64,000 nucleotides of DNA, from the NCBI GenBank assembly GCA_947591155.1, contig CANQDA010000019.1, positions 1 through 64,000 of the forward strand, read 5' to 3'. The position numbers and the translations under genes were made by a program. Position 1 is the first letter of the stretch; each line of letters begins with the position of its first letter. The notes beneath the pieces were generated by a model, which had not been told where the DNA came from, made no database searches, and worked only from the letters and a program-made list of their open reading frames with translations. This document shows, one piece after another, positions 16,595-25,787 of this stretch. The stretch comes from an uncultured Lachnospiraceae bacterium. Its GTDB lineage: Bacteria > Bacillota > Clostridia > Lachnospirales > Lachnospiraceae.

Positions 16595-16651
16595 ATGCAT
16601 GAAATGCGCAGGATGAAGAATTAACTATCAAATAGATGGAGGTTTCTGTTT

Positions 16652-17008
16652 ATGAAAGGTCGTATGAGTAATGAGCTTGGCGCGATCGTGATCGATCCAA
16701 ACGTGATCGCGACCTATGCGGGGAGTGTTGCGGTCGAATGCTTCGGGATCGTCGGCATGGCGATCGTCAATGTGAAGGACGGACTGGTCCGCCTGCTGCG
16801 CAGGGATAGTCTGGAGCGTGGCCTGAGTGTGAAGATCGAGGACAACCGCATCACGATCGATTTTCATGTGATCGTATCCTACGGCGTGAGCATTTCCGCG
16901 GTGGCGGACAATCTCTTTGGCAATGTGAAGTATCGGGTGGAGGAGTTCACCGGCATGGAGGTCGAAAAGATCAACATGTACGTCGAAGGCGTGAGAGTCA
17001 TTGATTAA
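16652..17008 (+). CDS. Asp23/Gls24 family protein (YloU)
   Basis: The 118-residue protein has the Asp23 domain along its whole length (GAIVIDPNVIATYAGSVAVE at residues 10-29; hydrophobic strands ITIDFHVIVSYGVSI). Asp23/YloU proteins are abundant cytoplasmic or membrane-peripheral proteins of unclear role, linked to envelope stress and fatty-acid kinase genes. GGAGG precedes ATG 16652. Its 3' end is 13 bp from the fakA start in the order yloU-fakA-recG seen in Bacillus and Clostridia. Confidence 0.9.
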   Translation: MKGRMSNELGAIVIDPNVIATYAGSVAVECFGIVGMAIVNVKDGLVRLLRRDSLERGLSVKIEDNRITIDFHVIVSYGVSISAVADNLFGNVKYRVEEFTGMEVEKINMYVEGVRVID

Positions 17009-17021
17009 GGAGGAGCTGTCA

Positions 17022-18728
17022 TTGAGTACAAATACGATAGATGCTTCCCTCTGTGCCAGAATGTTTCTGGCCGGGGCGAAGAACCTGGAATCAAAAAAAG
17101 AATGGATCAACGAGTTGAACGTGTTCCCGGTGCCTGACGGCGATACCGGCACAAACATGACGCTCACGATCATGTCAGCGGCGAGAGAGGTCACCGCGCT
17201 TGAGGAGCTTTCGATGGACAGCTTCGCGAAGGCGGTGTCTTCCGGCTCCCTGCGCGGGGCGCGGGGCAATTCCGGCGTCATACTCTCGCAGCTTTTGAGA
17301 GGTTTTACAAAGGTGATCCGCAGCGAGCGGGAGATCAATACCGCCGTGCTTGCCGCCTCGTTCCAGAAGGCCGTGGAGACCGCATACAAGGCGGTCATGA
17401 AGCCGAAGGAGGGCACGATACTGACCGTCGCCAGAGGAGCCGCGGAGCGCGCGGTCGAGCTGCTCGAGGAGAATCCGGATATCGCGATGGAGGAGTTGAT
17501 CGCGGATGTCATCGCGCGGGCAGAGGAGGTATTGAACCGGACGCCTGAGATGCTCCCAGTGCTCAAAGAAGCGGGCGTGGTAGACTCCGGCGGACAGGGG
17601 CTTCTCCAGGTGCTCAAGGGAGCGTTTGACGCGTACCTCGGCAAGGAGACCGACTATGCGGTGGAGATTCAGCCCGGAAAGCCGTCGCAGGCGGCGTCTG
17701 CGGCCGGTGCGAAGGCCGAGCCAGTCGAGGCAGATATTAAGTTCGGCTACTGCACCGAGTTCATCATTATGCTGGAGAAAGAATATACGCACGAGACAGA
17801 GCTGGATTTCAAGGCGTTTCTCGAATCGATCGGCGATTCGATCGTGGTCGTCTCGGACGACGGCATCGTGAAGGTGCATGTGCACACGAACGATCCGGGC
17901 CTCGCGATCCAGCGCGCGCTCACCTACGGTTCCCTTACGAGCATGAAGATCGATAACATGCGCGAGGAGCACCATGAGAAGGTGATACGCGAGGCGGAGC
18001 GTCAGGCGGCAGGCGTGCCGGAGGCACAGAAGCCGAAGGAGGAAGCGCATGAAACGCCGGCGGAACTCAAGGAGACCGGATTTATCTCCGTGTCGATCGG
18101 AGAGGGGATCGCGGATATCTTCCGGGATCTCGGCGTGGACTATCTGATCGAGGGCGGTCAGACCATGAATCCGAGCACGGAGGACATGCTGAACGCGATC
18201 GAGAAGGTGAACGCGAAGAATATCTTTATTCTTCCGAACAACAAAAATATCATCCTTGCGGCCAATCAGGCGCGGGACCTGACGGAGGACAAGAACATCA
18301 TCGTCGTGCCGACGAAGACGGTGCCGCAGGGCATCACGGCTGTGATCAACTACGTTCCGGAGAAGTCCCCGGAGGAGAACGCGGCGGTGATGGAGGAGGA
18401 GATCGCCCGCGTGAAGACCGGGCAGCTCACCTACGCGGTGCGCGACACGCACATTGACGACAAGACGATTCAGGCCGGAGATATCATGGGCGTCGGGGAC
18501 CACTCGATCCTCGCGGTCGGAAAGGATATCCTGCCGGTGGCGGAGGAAACCGTCGCCCTGATGGTGGACGAGGAGACCGAGCTGATCAGCATCTACTACG
18601 GCGAGGACATCAGCGAGGACGAGGCTTCCGTGCTCAGGGACAAGATCGAGGAACAGTATCCGGAGTGCGATGTGGAGCTCAACTACGGCGGTCAGCCGAT
18701 CTACTATTACATTATCTCAGCGGAATAG
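17022..18728 (+). CDS. Fatty acid kinase catalytic subunit FakA-like (DAK2 domain, YloV)
   Basis: The protein is 568 residues from the TTG at 17022, which is chosen because AAGGAGG (17007-17013) is eight bases upstream; another TTG at 17001 has no such site. It begins with the DAK2 phosphotransferase domain: NVFPVPDGDTGTNMT (about 30-44, nucleotide and metal binding Asp residues) and SLRGARGNSGVILSQLLRG. The middle and C-terminal domains (about 245-568) contain GYCTEFIIML and the FakA dimerisation-type region with HVHTNDPG. FakA phosphorylates fatty acids bound by FakB (DegV); no FakB gene is in the window. It is cotranscribed with yloU and recG. Confidence 0.9.
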   Translation: MSTNTIDASLCARMFLAGAKNLESKKEWINELNVFPVPDGDTGTNMTLTIMSAAREVTALEELSMDSFAKAVSSGSLRGARGNSGVILSQLLRGFTKVIRSEREINTAVLAASFQKAVETAYKAVMKPKEGTILTVARGAAERAVELLEENPDIAMEELIADVIARAEEVLNRTPEMLPVLKEAGVVDSGGQGLLQVLKGAFDAYLGKETDYAVEIQPGKPSQAASAAGAKAEPVEADIKFGYCTEFIIMLEKEYTHETELDFKAFLESIGDSIVVVSDDGIVKVHVHTNDPGLAIQRALTYGSLTSMKIDNMREEHHEKVIREAERQAAGVPEAQKPKEEAHETPAELKETGFISVSIGEGIADIFRDLGVDYLIEGGQTMNPSTEDMLNAIEKVNAKNIFILPNNKNIILAANQARDLTEDKNIIVVPTKTVPQGITAVINYVPEKSPEENAAVMEEEIARVKTGQLTYAVRDTHIDDKTIQAGDIMGVGDHSILAVGKDILPVAEETVALMVDEETELISIYYGEDISEDEASVLRDKIEEQYPECDVELNYGGQPIYYYIISAE

Positions 18729-18736
18729 AGGTTGCC

Positions 18737-20797
18737 ATGAATCTGGAATCTTCTCTCGACGTCCTGAAAGGCGTCGGTGAAAAGACAAGACTGACATTTG
18801 CGAAGGCCGGGATCGAGAACCTGAGCGATCTGCTCGGACACTACCCGCGCGCGTATGAGCGCTTTGAAAAGCCGGTCGCGATCCGCGCGCTGGCAGAAGG
18901 AGAAGTGGCCGCGGTCGAAGCGCAGCTCACCGCGCCGCTTGCCACGCGGCACGTGCGGGGACTTTCCATCTCCACCGCAATGTGCAGCGACGGGAGCGAC
19001 CTGCTCGCGTTGACCTGGTTCAACATGCCGTATCTGCGGAACACGATCCGGGCCGGAGTTCCCTATGTGTTTCGCGGAAGAGTAAAATTAAAAGGACAGC
19101 GGCTGCTCATTGAGCAGCCTGCTGTTTTTCAGATAGAGCAGTATGCAGGGATGACGGAAAAGCTACGTCCGGTCTATTCGCTTGTCAAAGGACTGACAAG
19201 CCAGGCGGTTCAGAAGGCTGTGCGGCAGGTGGTCGCGGCGAAGAGCCTTCTGCGCGAGTACCTGCCGCTTGAGATACGCAAGGCATATCAGCTGGCGGAG
19301 TACAACTTCGCGGTGGCGCAGATCCATTTCCCGGAGGACGAGCACGCGCTGACGCTTGCAAGGCGCAGACTTGTCTTCGACGAATTTTTCTTTTTTATTT
19401 TGCAGCTGCGCTTTCTGAAATCAAAGCGTGAGGTTGCGCAGAACCGCTTCCATATCCGACCGTCGCAGGCGGCCTGTCAACTGATTCAGCAGCTTCCGTA
19501 CGAGCTCACAAACGCGCAGAAGAAGGTCTGGGAGACGATCGGGCGGGAGCTGCGGGGAGAGGCCGTGATGGCGCGGCTGATCCAGGGCGACGTCGGCTCC
19601 GGCAAGACGATCGTGGCGATCCTGGCGCTTGTGACAGTGGCGGAGAGCGGTTATCAGGGAGCTCTGATGGTTCCGACCGAAGTGCTTGCCAGGCAGCACT
19701 ATGCCTCGCTGACCGAACTGATGAAGCAAAACGGATTCCCATACGAGGCGGTACTTCTGACTGGCTCGATGACGGCCAGGCAGAAGCGGGAGGTCTACGA
19801 GAAGATCGCGTCCGGCGAAGCGTCGATCATTGTCGGGACGCACGCGCTGATCCAGCAGAAAGTCGAGTACCGAAATCTCGCGCTCGTCATCACGGACGAG
19901 CAGCACCGCTTCGGAGTGCGACAGCGCGAGATGCTCGCCCAGAAGGGCAGCGCGCCGCACACGATCGTCATGAGCGCAACGCCGATCCCCCGGACGCTTG
20001 CCGTGATCCTGTACGGAGATCTGGACATCTCGGTGATCAACGAGATGCCGGCGAACCGACTTCCGATCAGAAACTGCGTCGTGGATACGGGGTTCCGGAA
20101 AAAAGCATATGAGTTTATTCAAAAAGAGGTCGACGCAGGGCATCAGGCGTATGTAATCTGTCCGATGGTGGAGGAGAGCGAGGCGGCAGAGGAGACGGAG
20201 AATGTGATCGCATATACGGAAAAGCTCCGCACGGCGCTCTCGCCCGGCGTGTCGATCGAATATCTGCACGGGAAGATGAAACCCTCCGAGAAAAATGAGA
20301 TCATGGAGCGGTTTCTGAACAATGAGATTCAGGTGCTCGTCTCCACGACGGTCGTGGAAGTCGGCGTGAACGTGCCGAACGCGACGGTGATGATGATCGA
20401 GAATTCGGAGCGCTTCGGCTTGGCACAGCTCCATCAGCTGCGCGGCCGTGTGGGAAGGGGCGACGCGCAGTCCTACTGTATTTTCATGCACACCCTCGAC
20501 GGAAAGCAGATCCGGCAGCGTCTCGATATCCTCTGCAAGTCGAACGACGGCTTCGAGATCGCGAACCGCGATATGCAGCTGCGCGGTCCCGGCGACCTCT
20601 TCGGCGTGCGCCAGAGCGGTATGCTGGACTTCAGCCTGGCGGACATCTACTCAGACGCCGACGTCCTCGGGCAAGCCAACGAGGCGGTCGGAGAACTCCT
20701 GAAACGGGATCCGGAGCTTACGCTGCCGGAACACGCGGATTTGAAAGCACACTACGAGTTGTTGGTACGTCAGCAGAGCGATCACCTGAATCTATAG
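18737..20797 (+). CDS. recG: ATP-dependent DNA helicase RecG
   Basis: The 686-residue protein starts at ATG 18737 (AGAGG upstream, 8 bp after the previous stop). It has an N-terminal helix-hairpin-helix/OB wedge domain (VLKGVGEKTRLTFAKAG; PVAIRALAEGEV), Walker A IQGDVGSGKTIV, the DExH-type box ITDEQHRFGVRQRE, MSATPIPRTLA, and the C-terminal helicase motifs QLRGRVGRG and MQLRGPGDLFGVRQSG. RecG reverses stalled forks and unwinds branched DNA. All helicase motifs look intact. Confidence 0.97.
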   Translation: MNLESSLDVLKGVGEKTRLTFAKAGIENLSDLLGHYPRAYERFEKPVAIRALAEGEVAAVEAQLTAPLATRHVRGLSISTAMCSDGSDLLALTWFNMPYLRNTIRAGVPYVFRGRVKLKGQRLLIEQPAVFQIEQYAGMTEKLRPVYSLVKGLTSQAVQKAVRQVVAAKSLLREYLPLEIRKAYQLAEYNFAVAQIHFPEDEHALTLARRRLVFDEFFFFILQLRFLKSKREVAQNRFHIRPSQAACQLIQQLPYELTNAQKKVWETIGRELRGEAVMARLIQGDVGSGKTIVAILALVTVAESGYQGALMVPTEVLARQHYASLTELMKQNGFPYEAVLLTGSMTARQKREVYEKIASGEASIIVGTHALIQQKVEYRNLALVITDEQHRFGVRQREMLAQKGSAPHTIVMSATPIPRTLAVILYGDLDISVINEMPANRLPIRNCVVDTGFRKKAYEFIQKEVDAGHQAYVICPMVEESEAAEETENVIAYTEKLRTALSPGVSIEYLHGKMKPSEKNEIMERFLNNEIQVLVSTTVVEVGVNVPNATVMMIENSERFGLAQLHQLRGRVGRGDAQSYCIFMHTLDGKQIRQRLDILCKSNDGFEIANRDMQLRGPGDLFGVRQSGMLDFSLADIYSDADVLGQANEAVGELLKRDPELTLPEHADLKAHYELLVRQQSDHLNL

Positions 20798-20812
20798 ACA
20801 AGAAACAAGGAA

Positions 20813-20905
20813 CGGACCGACTGGATTTTCGGCGTGCTTTCCGAAAAAAGCTTACAAACACTTTCCCGGGGGAAGCACCCGGAAAGGGTACCGGTCGTTC
20901 GTCCG
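20813..20905 (+). other. Candidate structured leader RNA before the DUF1846 gene
   Basis: Three stems can form. P1: CGGACCGAC (20813-20821) with GTCG (20894-20897) plus GTCCG (20901-20905), with a 3-base bulge. P2: TTTTCGG (20826-20832) with CCGAAAA (20841-20847). P3: CTTTCCCGGG (20861-20870) with CCCGGAAAG (20878-20886), one bulged C. The layout is a three-way junction ending 40 bases before the start codon. No T-run is present, so this is not a plain terminator for recG. No known riboswitch class is recognised. Folding was done by eye. Confidence 0.4.
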
Positions 20906-20944
20906 GTAAAACAGTAAAACACAACCAACACAAGGAGCCCACAT

Positions 20945-22399
20945 ATGAGAACAGGATTCGACAATCAAAAGTACCTCAGCATGCAATCGGAAAAGATCAA
21001 AGAGCGCATCGCCATGTTTGACAACAAACTCTACCTCGAATTCGGAGGGAAACTGTTCGACGACTATCACGCGTCGCGCGTACTTCCCGGTTTTAAGCCT
21101 ACCAGCAAGCTGCAGATGTTGCTCCAGCTCTCGGCGCAGGCGGAAATCCTGATCGTCATCAACGCGGAGGACATTGAGAAAAACAAAGTACGGGCAGATC
21201 TTGGTATCACTTACGATCTCGACGTTCTTCGGCTGATCGAGATCTACCGCAGTCACGGCCTGTATGTCGGAAGCGTCGTGCTGACGCATTACAGTGGACA
21301 GACGCTTGCGGACTCGTTCCGAAACCGCCTCGAAAAGCAGGGAATCTCGGTCTATTGCCACTATGTGATCGAGGGATATCCCAAGAATGTCGCGCTGATC
21401 GTCAGCGATGAAGGGTATGGACGGAACGACTATGTGAAGACGACGCGCCCGCTCGTCGTGGTGACTGCGCCGGGCCCGGGAAGCGGCAAGATGGCGACCT
21501 GCCTTTCCCAGCTCTACCATGAGCACAAGCGCGGGATCCGCGCAGGTTACGCGAAATTCGAGACTTTTCCGATCTGGAATCTGCCGTTGTCCCATCCGGT
21601 CAACCTTGCTTACGAGGCGGCGACGGCGGACTTAAACGATGTCAACATGATTGATCCGTTTCACTTGAGCGCCTATGGAATCTCCACGGTCAACTACAAC
21701 CGCGACATCGAGATCTTTCCGGTCTTGAGCGCAATCTTTGAACGAATTTACGGGAGCAGTCCCTACAAGTCGCCGACGGACATGGGCGTCAACATGGCGG
21801 GGCACTGTATCGTGGACGACGAGGCCTGCTGTGAGGCGTCCCGGCAGGAGATCATCCGCCGCTGCTATGAGTCTATGATACGAAAAGCCGACATGGAAGC
21901 CACAGAGGACGAACTCGCAAAAATTGAGTTTCTGATGCAGCAGCTCTCCATTACCCGGGAAGACCGCCCCTGCGCGCACGCGGCGAACGAGCGCGCGAAG
22001 GTACAGCAGGTGCCCTGCGCGGCAATCGAGCTCGCCGACGGACGGCTTGTCACCGGCAAGACCACGGAGCTTCTCGGCCCTTGTTCGGCCGTGTTGTTAA
22101 ATGCAATGAAAGTCGTCGCAGGGATTGATCACGAACTGCCTCTGATTTCCCACAAAGCGCTCGTTCCGATTCAGACTCTGAAGACGCAGTATTTCGGCAG
22201 CCGCAATCCGCGTCTACATACAGATGAAACACTGATCGCACTCTCAATCAGTGCCTCCGAAAACGCTGACGCCCAGAAAGCGTTGGAAATGCTCGGGGAG
22301 CTGCGCGGCTGTCAACTGCATTGCTCCTCACGCCTTTCGAAGGTCGACCTGAATACATTGCGTAAATTGGGCCTCAATGTCACAATGGAACCGTCATAA
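20945..22399 (+). CDS. DUF1846 domain-containing protein
   Basis: The 484-residue protein is a near full-length DUF1846 protein (family usually about 490-500 residues). Typical features are FDNKLYLEFGGKLFDDYHAS near residue 25-45, the P-loop-like stretch VVTAPGPGSGKMATCLSQLY (about 177-196), and FETFPIWNLPL. The family is of unknown function; a nucleotide-binding fold is suggested by the P-loop-like segment. The start ATG 20945 has AAGGAGCC eight bases upstream. It stands alone between recG and a DUF6465 gene, with a structured leader in front. Confidence 0.9.
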   Translation: MRTGFDNQKYLSMQSEKIKERIAMFDNKLYLEFGGKLFDDYHASRVLPGFKPTSKLQMLLQLSAQAEILIVINAEDIEKNKVRADLGITYDLDVLRLIEIYRSHGLYVGSVVLTHYSGQTLADSFRNRLEKQGISVYCHYVIEGYPKNVALIVSDEGYGRNDYVKTTRPLVVVTAPGPGSGKMATCLSQLYHEHKRGIRAGYAKFETFPIWNLPLSHPVNLAYEAATADLNDVNMIDPFHLSAYGISTVNYNRDIEIFPVLSAIFERIYGSSPYKSPTDMGVNMAGHCIVDDEACCEASRQEIIRRCYESMIRKADMEATEDELAKIEFLMQQLSITREDRPCAHAANERAKVQQVPCAAIELADGRLVTGKTTELLGPCSAVLLNAMKVVAGIDHELPLISHKALVPIQTLKTQYFGSRNPRLHTDETLIALSISASENADAQKALEMLGELRGCQLHCSSRLSKVDLNTLRKLGLNVTMEPS

Positions 22400-22459
22400 C
22401 GGGCACGGTATTGTCTATTTGACGAACAACTTCACATATTTAATTGTAAATTTAGTCAG

Positions 22460-22486
22460 TTTACAGCTTGCAATGCGCGCTATAAT
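22460..22486 (+). promoter_or_regulatory. Possible promoter of the DUF6465 gene
   Basis: A perfect TATAAT at 22481-22486 with TTTACA at 22460-22465; the spacer of 15 bases is shorter than ideal, so the -35 assignment is doubtful. Confidence 0.4.
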
Positions 22487-22578
22487 GATATATGATGCAA
22501 ATGACAGAACATAATGTCTGTGCTATGCTTGAATTCTGCACAGGTAAACGATACATTTTTTCAAGTTGAGGAGGAATT

Positions 22579-22962
22579 ATGAAAATGAAAAAGACAGTGA
22601 AGGAAGTCGTCTCTGAAAAGATAGAAGAAAAGGCTGCAGAGGCGAAAAAAGAGACCGTGAAGCCGGAAGCCAAGAAGGCGGAGGAAAATAAGACGGAGAC
22701 GAAGAAGACGCCTGGCAGGAAGCCTGCGCTCAGGAAACCGGCAGCTGCGAAGAAAGCAGCGGTGAAGGAGACGATCTACCTTCAGTATCTCGGCAAAGAG
22801 ATCAACAAGGATGATATCGTGAAGCAGGTCAAGGAAGTCTGGACCAAGCAGATGAAGAATAAGGTGGGCGATCTGAAATCCGTAGATCTTTACCTCAAAC
22901 CGGAGGAGAACGCCGTATATTATGTGATCAACGGCGATGTGACCGGAAGCCTGAACATCTAA
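22579..22962 (+). CDS. DUF6465 family protein with Lys/Ala-rich tail
   Basis: The 127-residue protein (ATG 22579, GAGGAGG upstream) has a low-complexity, Lys/Ala/Glu/Pro-rich N-terminal half (residues about 1-65, histone-H1-like in composition) and a folded C-terminal half: [20 protein letters not shown] and [20 protein letters not shown]. The C-terminal part matches the small DUF6465 family of Lachnospiraceae as I know it. The basic tail suggests nucleic acid or polyanion binding, but this is a compositional inference only. A strong terminator follows. Confidence 0.78.
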   Translation: MKMKKTVKEVVSEKIEEKAAEAKKETVKPEAKKAEENKTETKKTPGRKPALRKPAAAKKAAVKETIYLQYLGKEINKDDIVKQVKEVWTKQMKNKVGDLKSVDLYLKPEENAVYYVINGDVTGSLNI

Positions 22963-23002
22963 ATCTATCAAACGGGGAATCCCGTCTCAGTTCAACAAAA
23001 GA

Positions 23003-23050
23003 GGGTGCTGTCGGAAGCTTCTCGCCTGAAGCTGTGACAACACCCTTTTT
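23003..23050 (+). terminator. Intrinsic terminator between DUF6465 and mgsA
   Basis: GGGTGCTGTCGGAAGCTTC (23003-23021) pairs with GAAGCTGTGACAACACCC (23028-23045) with three mismatches, then TTTTT. It also lies just beyond the mgsA stop on the other strand and could work in both directions. Confidence 0.85.
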
Positions 23051-23072
23051 CATTTCGCTGTTCGTTTGAAAG

Positions 23073-23480
23073 CTACAGATCGTTCGGATGAACATTCCGT
23101 CTCCAGTCAAGATCTCCACGCGCGAGGCCTAGGACCAGAGACTCCGCCGTGGCGATGTTCGTCGCGATGGGAATGTTATACTGGTCGCAGCTGCGGGAAA
23201 TGGAAAAAATGTCCGGCGCGTTTGGGCTGGTCATCAGCGGATTGTAGAAGAAGATCACCATGTCCATTGAATTTCGCTCGATCATATCGATAAACTGCTT
23301 GTCTCCGCCCACGCTTCCGGGCAAAAACTTGTAGACCTTTAAATTTGTGACATCCTCTATCCTTCTTCCGGTGATACCCGTGGCATACAGATTGTGCTTC
23401 GATAAAATGTACTTGTAAGCGAGACAAAAATTTTCCATCAATACTTTTTTGTTGTTGTGTGCGATTAGTCCTATATTCAT
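23073..23480 (-). CDS. mgsA: Methylglyoxal synthase
   Basis: The 135-residue protein begins MNIGLIAHNNKKVLMENFCL and has the MgsA signatures LYATGITGRRIEDV (about 32-45), PGSVGGDKQFIDMI (phosphate-binding loop) and DMVIFFYNPL (about 74-83, containing the catalytic Asp), then PIATNIATAESLV. It converts dihydroxyacetone phosphate to methylglyoxal and phosphate, a relief route when phosphate is low. ATG at 23480-23478 is chosen because AGGTGG lies five bases upstream; a GTG three codons earlier overlaps that site. It is a single-gene unit with its own promoter, convergent with the DUF6465 gene. Confidence 0.95.
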   Translation of the reverse strand: MNIGLIAHNNKKVLMENFCLAYKYILSKHNLYATGITGRRIEDVTNLKVYKFLPGSVGGDKQFIDMIERNSMDMVIFFYNPLMTSPNAPDIFSISRSCDQYNIPIATNIATAESLVLGLARGDLDWRRNVHPNDL

Positions 23481-23514
23481 CTCTTCCACCTTTCAAGCAA
23501 ATTATCACAAATAT

Positions 23515-23542
23515 ATTATAGCAAATATTTCTAAAAAGGCAA
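23515..23542 (-). promoter_or_regulatory. Sigma-A promoter of mgsA
   Basis: On the - strand: TTGCCT (23542-23537), 16-base spacer, TATAAT (23520-23515), with a leader of about 30 bases. Confidence 0.65.
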
Positions 23543-23702
23543 TCTGTTTTTTGCTTTTTTTAGAAAAAATGACAAAGGCCGCTTTGAAACATTTACCAGT
23601 TTATAAGAAAATTAGATGCATATACTAGAAGTGCAGCAAAAAAGCTGCTGGACAATAAATCGACAGATAAAACAGAAAATGTAAACAAAGGAGGCGTTTT
23701 AA

Positions 23703-23930
23703 ATGTCAACATCTAACACAACAGCAGTACCGGAAGCAAAGGGTGCACTGGACCGTTTCAAATTTGAAGTTGCGAACGAGCTGGGCGTGCCGCTTACGGA
23801 TGGCTACAACGGAAACCTTACCTCCAAGCAGAATGGTTCTGTGGGCGGATATATGGTTAAAAAGATGATTGAGGCGCAGGAGCGCCAGATGTCCGGCAAC
23901 AGCCAGATGTCCGGTACCACGATGCGCTAA
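23703..23930 (+). CDS. Alpha/beta-type small acid-soluble spore protein
   Basis: This 75-residue protein is a classic alpha/beta SASP: the germination-protease site region RFKFEVANELGV (about 19-30) and the DNA-binding segment DGYNGNLTSKQNGSVGGYMV followed by KKMIEAQER. Made in the forespore, it coats DNA and protects against UV and heat. AAAGGAGG precedes ATG 23703. Sigma-G control is expected; the upstream region has TATACTA near 23622, but I could not find a matching -35. The tail has a repeated short unit, QMSGNS then QMSGTT. It is followed by a strong terminator. Confidence 0.96.
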   Translation: MSTSNTTAVPEAKGALDRFKFEVANELGVPLTDGYNGNLTSKQNGSVGGYMVKKMIEAQERQMSGNSQMSGTTMR

Positions 23931-23975
23931 GGGACGCAAAGACACAGAGATACTTGTATAAGCATGTAAAACAGA

Positions 23976-24009
23976 AAAGGGATGCTGTCTAAGGCAGCAT
24001 CTCTTTTTT
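23976..24009 (+). terminator. Intrinsic terminator after the SASP gene
   Basis: AAAGGGATGCTGTC pairs with GGCAGCATCTCTTT across a 3-base loop, running into TTTTTT. Confidence 0.85.
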
Positions 24010-24023
24010 CGTATTGTTTCTTG

Positions 24024-24052
24024 TTGACAGGACTTTGCGAACTATTTATAAT
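24024..24052 (+). promoter_or_regulatory. Consensus sigma-A promoter of rsmD-coaD
   Basis: TTGACA (24024-24029), 17-base spacer, TATAAT (24047-24052): an exact consensus, immediately after the SASP terminator. Confidence 0.9.
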
Positions 24053-24087
24053 GTAGGCGGCAGTAAGGCAAAAGCGGGGGATGAAGG

Positions 24088-24657
24088 ATGAGAGTGATCG
24101 CTGGAAAAGCGCGGAGGCTTCCGCTTAAGACGGTGCCGGGGCAGGATACGAGACCGACGACGGATCGCATCAAGGAGACGTTGTTCAATATCCTCCAAAG
24201 CGATCTGCAGGGCGTCCGCTTTCTCGACCTGTTTGCGGGAAGCGGCGGCATCGGCATCGAGGCGTTGAGCCGCGGCGCCGAGTACGCGTGTTTCGTGGAG
24301 TCGGCAAGGGCAGCGGCGGACTGCATTCGGGACAATCTCGCTTTTACGCGTCTGGCAGGTCAGGCTGAGGTCATGCAGTGCGATGTACTGACCGCGCTTG
24401 CGAGACTGGATGGCCGGGAGCCATTTGGGATTATATTTATGGATCCGCCCTATAAGAGCGCGCTCGAGCGCACGGCGCTCGAAAGGATCGCGCGACAGGG
24501 CTTTTCGCTTGTGGACACGGACACAAGGATCATTGTGGAAGCGGATATCAGAAATGATTTTTCATACGCGGAAGCGCTCGGATATGAGATCCTGCGTGAA
24601 AAGGAATACAAGACAAACAAGCATGTCTTTCTGAGACTTGCGGAGGAGAATCGATGA
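24088..24657 (+). CDS. rsmD: 16S rRNA (guanine966-N2)-methyltransferase RsmD
   Basis: The 189-residue protein begins [15 protein letters not shown] and has [16 protein letters not shown], the SAM-binding [20 protein letters not shown] (about 46-65) and the catalytic motif [10 protein letters not shown] (NPPY/DPPY type, about 112-121). It methylates G966 of 16S rRNA. Its stop overlaps the coaD start by 4 bp (ATGA), the common rsmD-coaD coupling. Confidence 0.96.
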   Translation: MRVIAGKARRLPLKTVPGQDTRPTTDRIKETLFNILQSDLQGVRFLDLFAGSGGIGIEALSRGAEYACFVESARAAADCIRDNLAFTRLAGQAEVMQCDVLTALARLDGREPFGIIFMDPPYKSALERTALERIARQGFSLVDTDTRIIVEADIRNDFSYAEALGYEILREKEYKTNKHVFLRLAEENR

Positions 24658-25154
24658 AACGTGCAGTTTACCCGGGCAGCTTCGATCCGGTCACAAAGGG
24701 ACACCTTGACATCATCGAGCGCGCGGCGGCGCTCGTCGATGAATTAATTGTCGGAGTTTTGAATAATAATGCAAAAATACCGTTGTTTTCTGTCGAAGAA
24801 CGTGTTAATATGTTAGTTGAGGTAACCAGAGACATACCGAATGTTCGCGTGGAATCCTTTTCCGGATTGTCTGTCGACTTTGTCAAGAGCTGTGACGCAA
24901 GGTTTATCGTGCGTGGTCTGCGCGCGGTCACGGACTTTGAGTACGAGCTCCAGATGGCGCAGACGAATCGGAGCATTGATCGTGGAATCGATACACTTTT
25001 CTTCACGACGGCACTTCAATACGCGTATATCAGCTCAACGATCGTCAAGGAAGTGGCCTTTTACGGAGGGGATATCTCCGGGTTCGTCCCGGAGAGCGTG
25101 GCAGGCCATATACAGCGCAAGATTTCGGAACAACGCAGGGAGAGCAAAGCATAA
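24654..25154 (+). CDS. coaD: Phosphopantetheine adenylyltransferase
   Basis: The 166-residue protein begins [20 protein letters not shown], with the nucleotidyltransferase HxGH-type motif (TKGH), and contains [20 protein letters not shown] and the [15 protein letters not shown] motif. It transfers AMP to 4'-phosphopantetheine in CoA synthesis. Translation is coupled to rsmD by a 4-bp overlap; GAGGAG precedes the ATG within rsmD. Confidence 0.98.
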   Translation: MKRAVYPGSFDPVTKGHLDIIERAAALVDELIVGVLNNNAKIPLFSVEERVNMLVEVTRDIPNVRVESFSGLSVDFVKSCDARFIVRGLRAVTDFEYELQMAQTNRSIDRGIDTLFFTTALQYAYISSTIVKEVAFYGGDISGFVPESVAGHIQRKISEQRRESKA

Positions 25155-25181
25155 TTAATAAGGAGTAAGGAGAGAAAAATC

Positions 25182-25787
25182 ATGAGCAGCAGAATCGAAC
25201 AAATCATTGAGGAGATCGAAGAGTTTATTGACAGCTGTAAGTTTCAGCCGCTTTCCTCGACGAAGATCGTCGTGAACAAGGAAGAGCTGGAGGAGCTTCT
25301 GCGCGAGCTTCGCATGAAGACGCCGGACGAGATCAAGCGCTATCAGAAGATCATCAGCAACAAGGACGCGATCCTTGAGGATGCACAGACGAAGGCGGAC
25401 AACATCATCGCCGAGGCGCAGGCGCAGGCCCAGAAGATTGTCAGCGAAAGCGAGGTCATGCAGGTGGCGCTTCAGCAGTCGAACCAGCTGATCGAGCAGA
25501 CGAACGCGCAGGCGCAGGAGATTATGGACAAGGCGACCGAGGATTCGAACAACATCCGTATGAGCGCGATCCGTTACACCGACGGGATGCTGGACAATCT
25601 CGAGAAGATCATGAGCCACACGATCGATTCCGCCGGCACGAAATACAACAACTTCATCAACTCCATCCAGTCTTGCTATGATATCGTGAGCAAGAATCGT
25701 TCCGAGCTTTCTCCGCAGGCAGAGCCTTCGAGCTATACGACGGTGCCGGAGCCTGAGTCAGCCCGGGAGGAAGAGACGGAAGAATAA
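25182..25787 (+). CDS. Coiled-coil protein, ATPase-subunit-H/DivIVA-like
   Basis: The 201-residue protein has an N-terminal about 60-residue helical region (IEQIIEEIEEFIDSCKFQPL), a long coiled coil (about 70-160, with recurring Ala/Gln/Glu heptads such as AEAQAQAQKIV) and an acidic, Pro-rich tail ending EEETEE. No catalytic motif is present. Database names for such proteins are often V-type ATPase subunit H or DivIVA-like, by coiled-coil similarity only. It follows coaD by 27 bp, a conserved neighbourhood in Clostridia, but its function is unknown. Its 3' end overlaps that of the convergent ylbJ by 30 bp. Confidence 0.75.
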   Translation: MSSRIEQIIEEIEEFIDSCKFQPLSSTKIVVNKEELEELLRELRMKTPDEIKRYQKIISNKDAILEDAQTKADNIIAEAQAQAQKIVSESEVMQVALQQSNQLIEQTNAQAQEIMDKATEDSNNIRMSAIRYTDGMLDNLEKIMSHTIDSAGTKYNNFINSIQSCYDIVSKNRSELSPQAEPSSYTTVPEPESAREEETEE

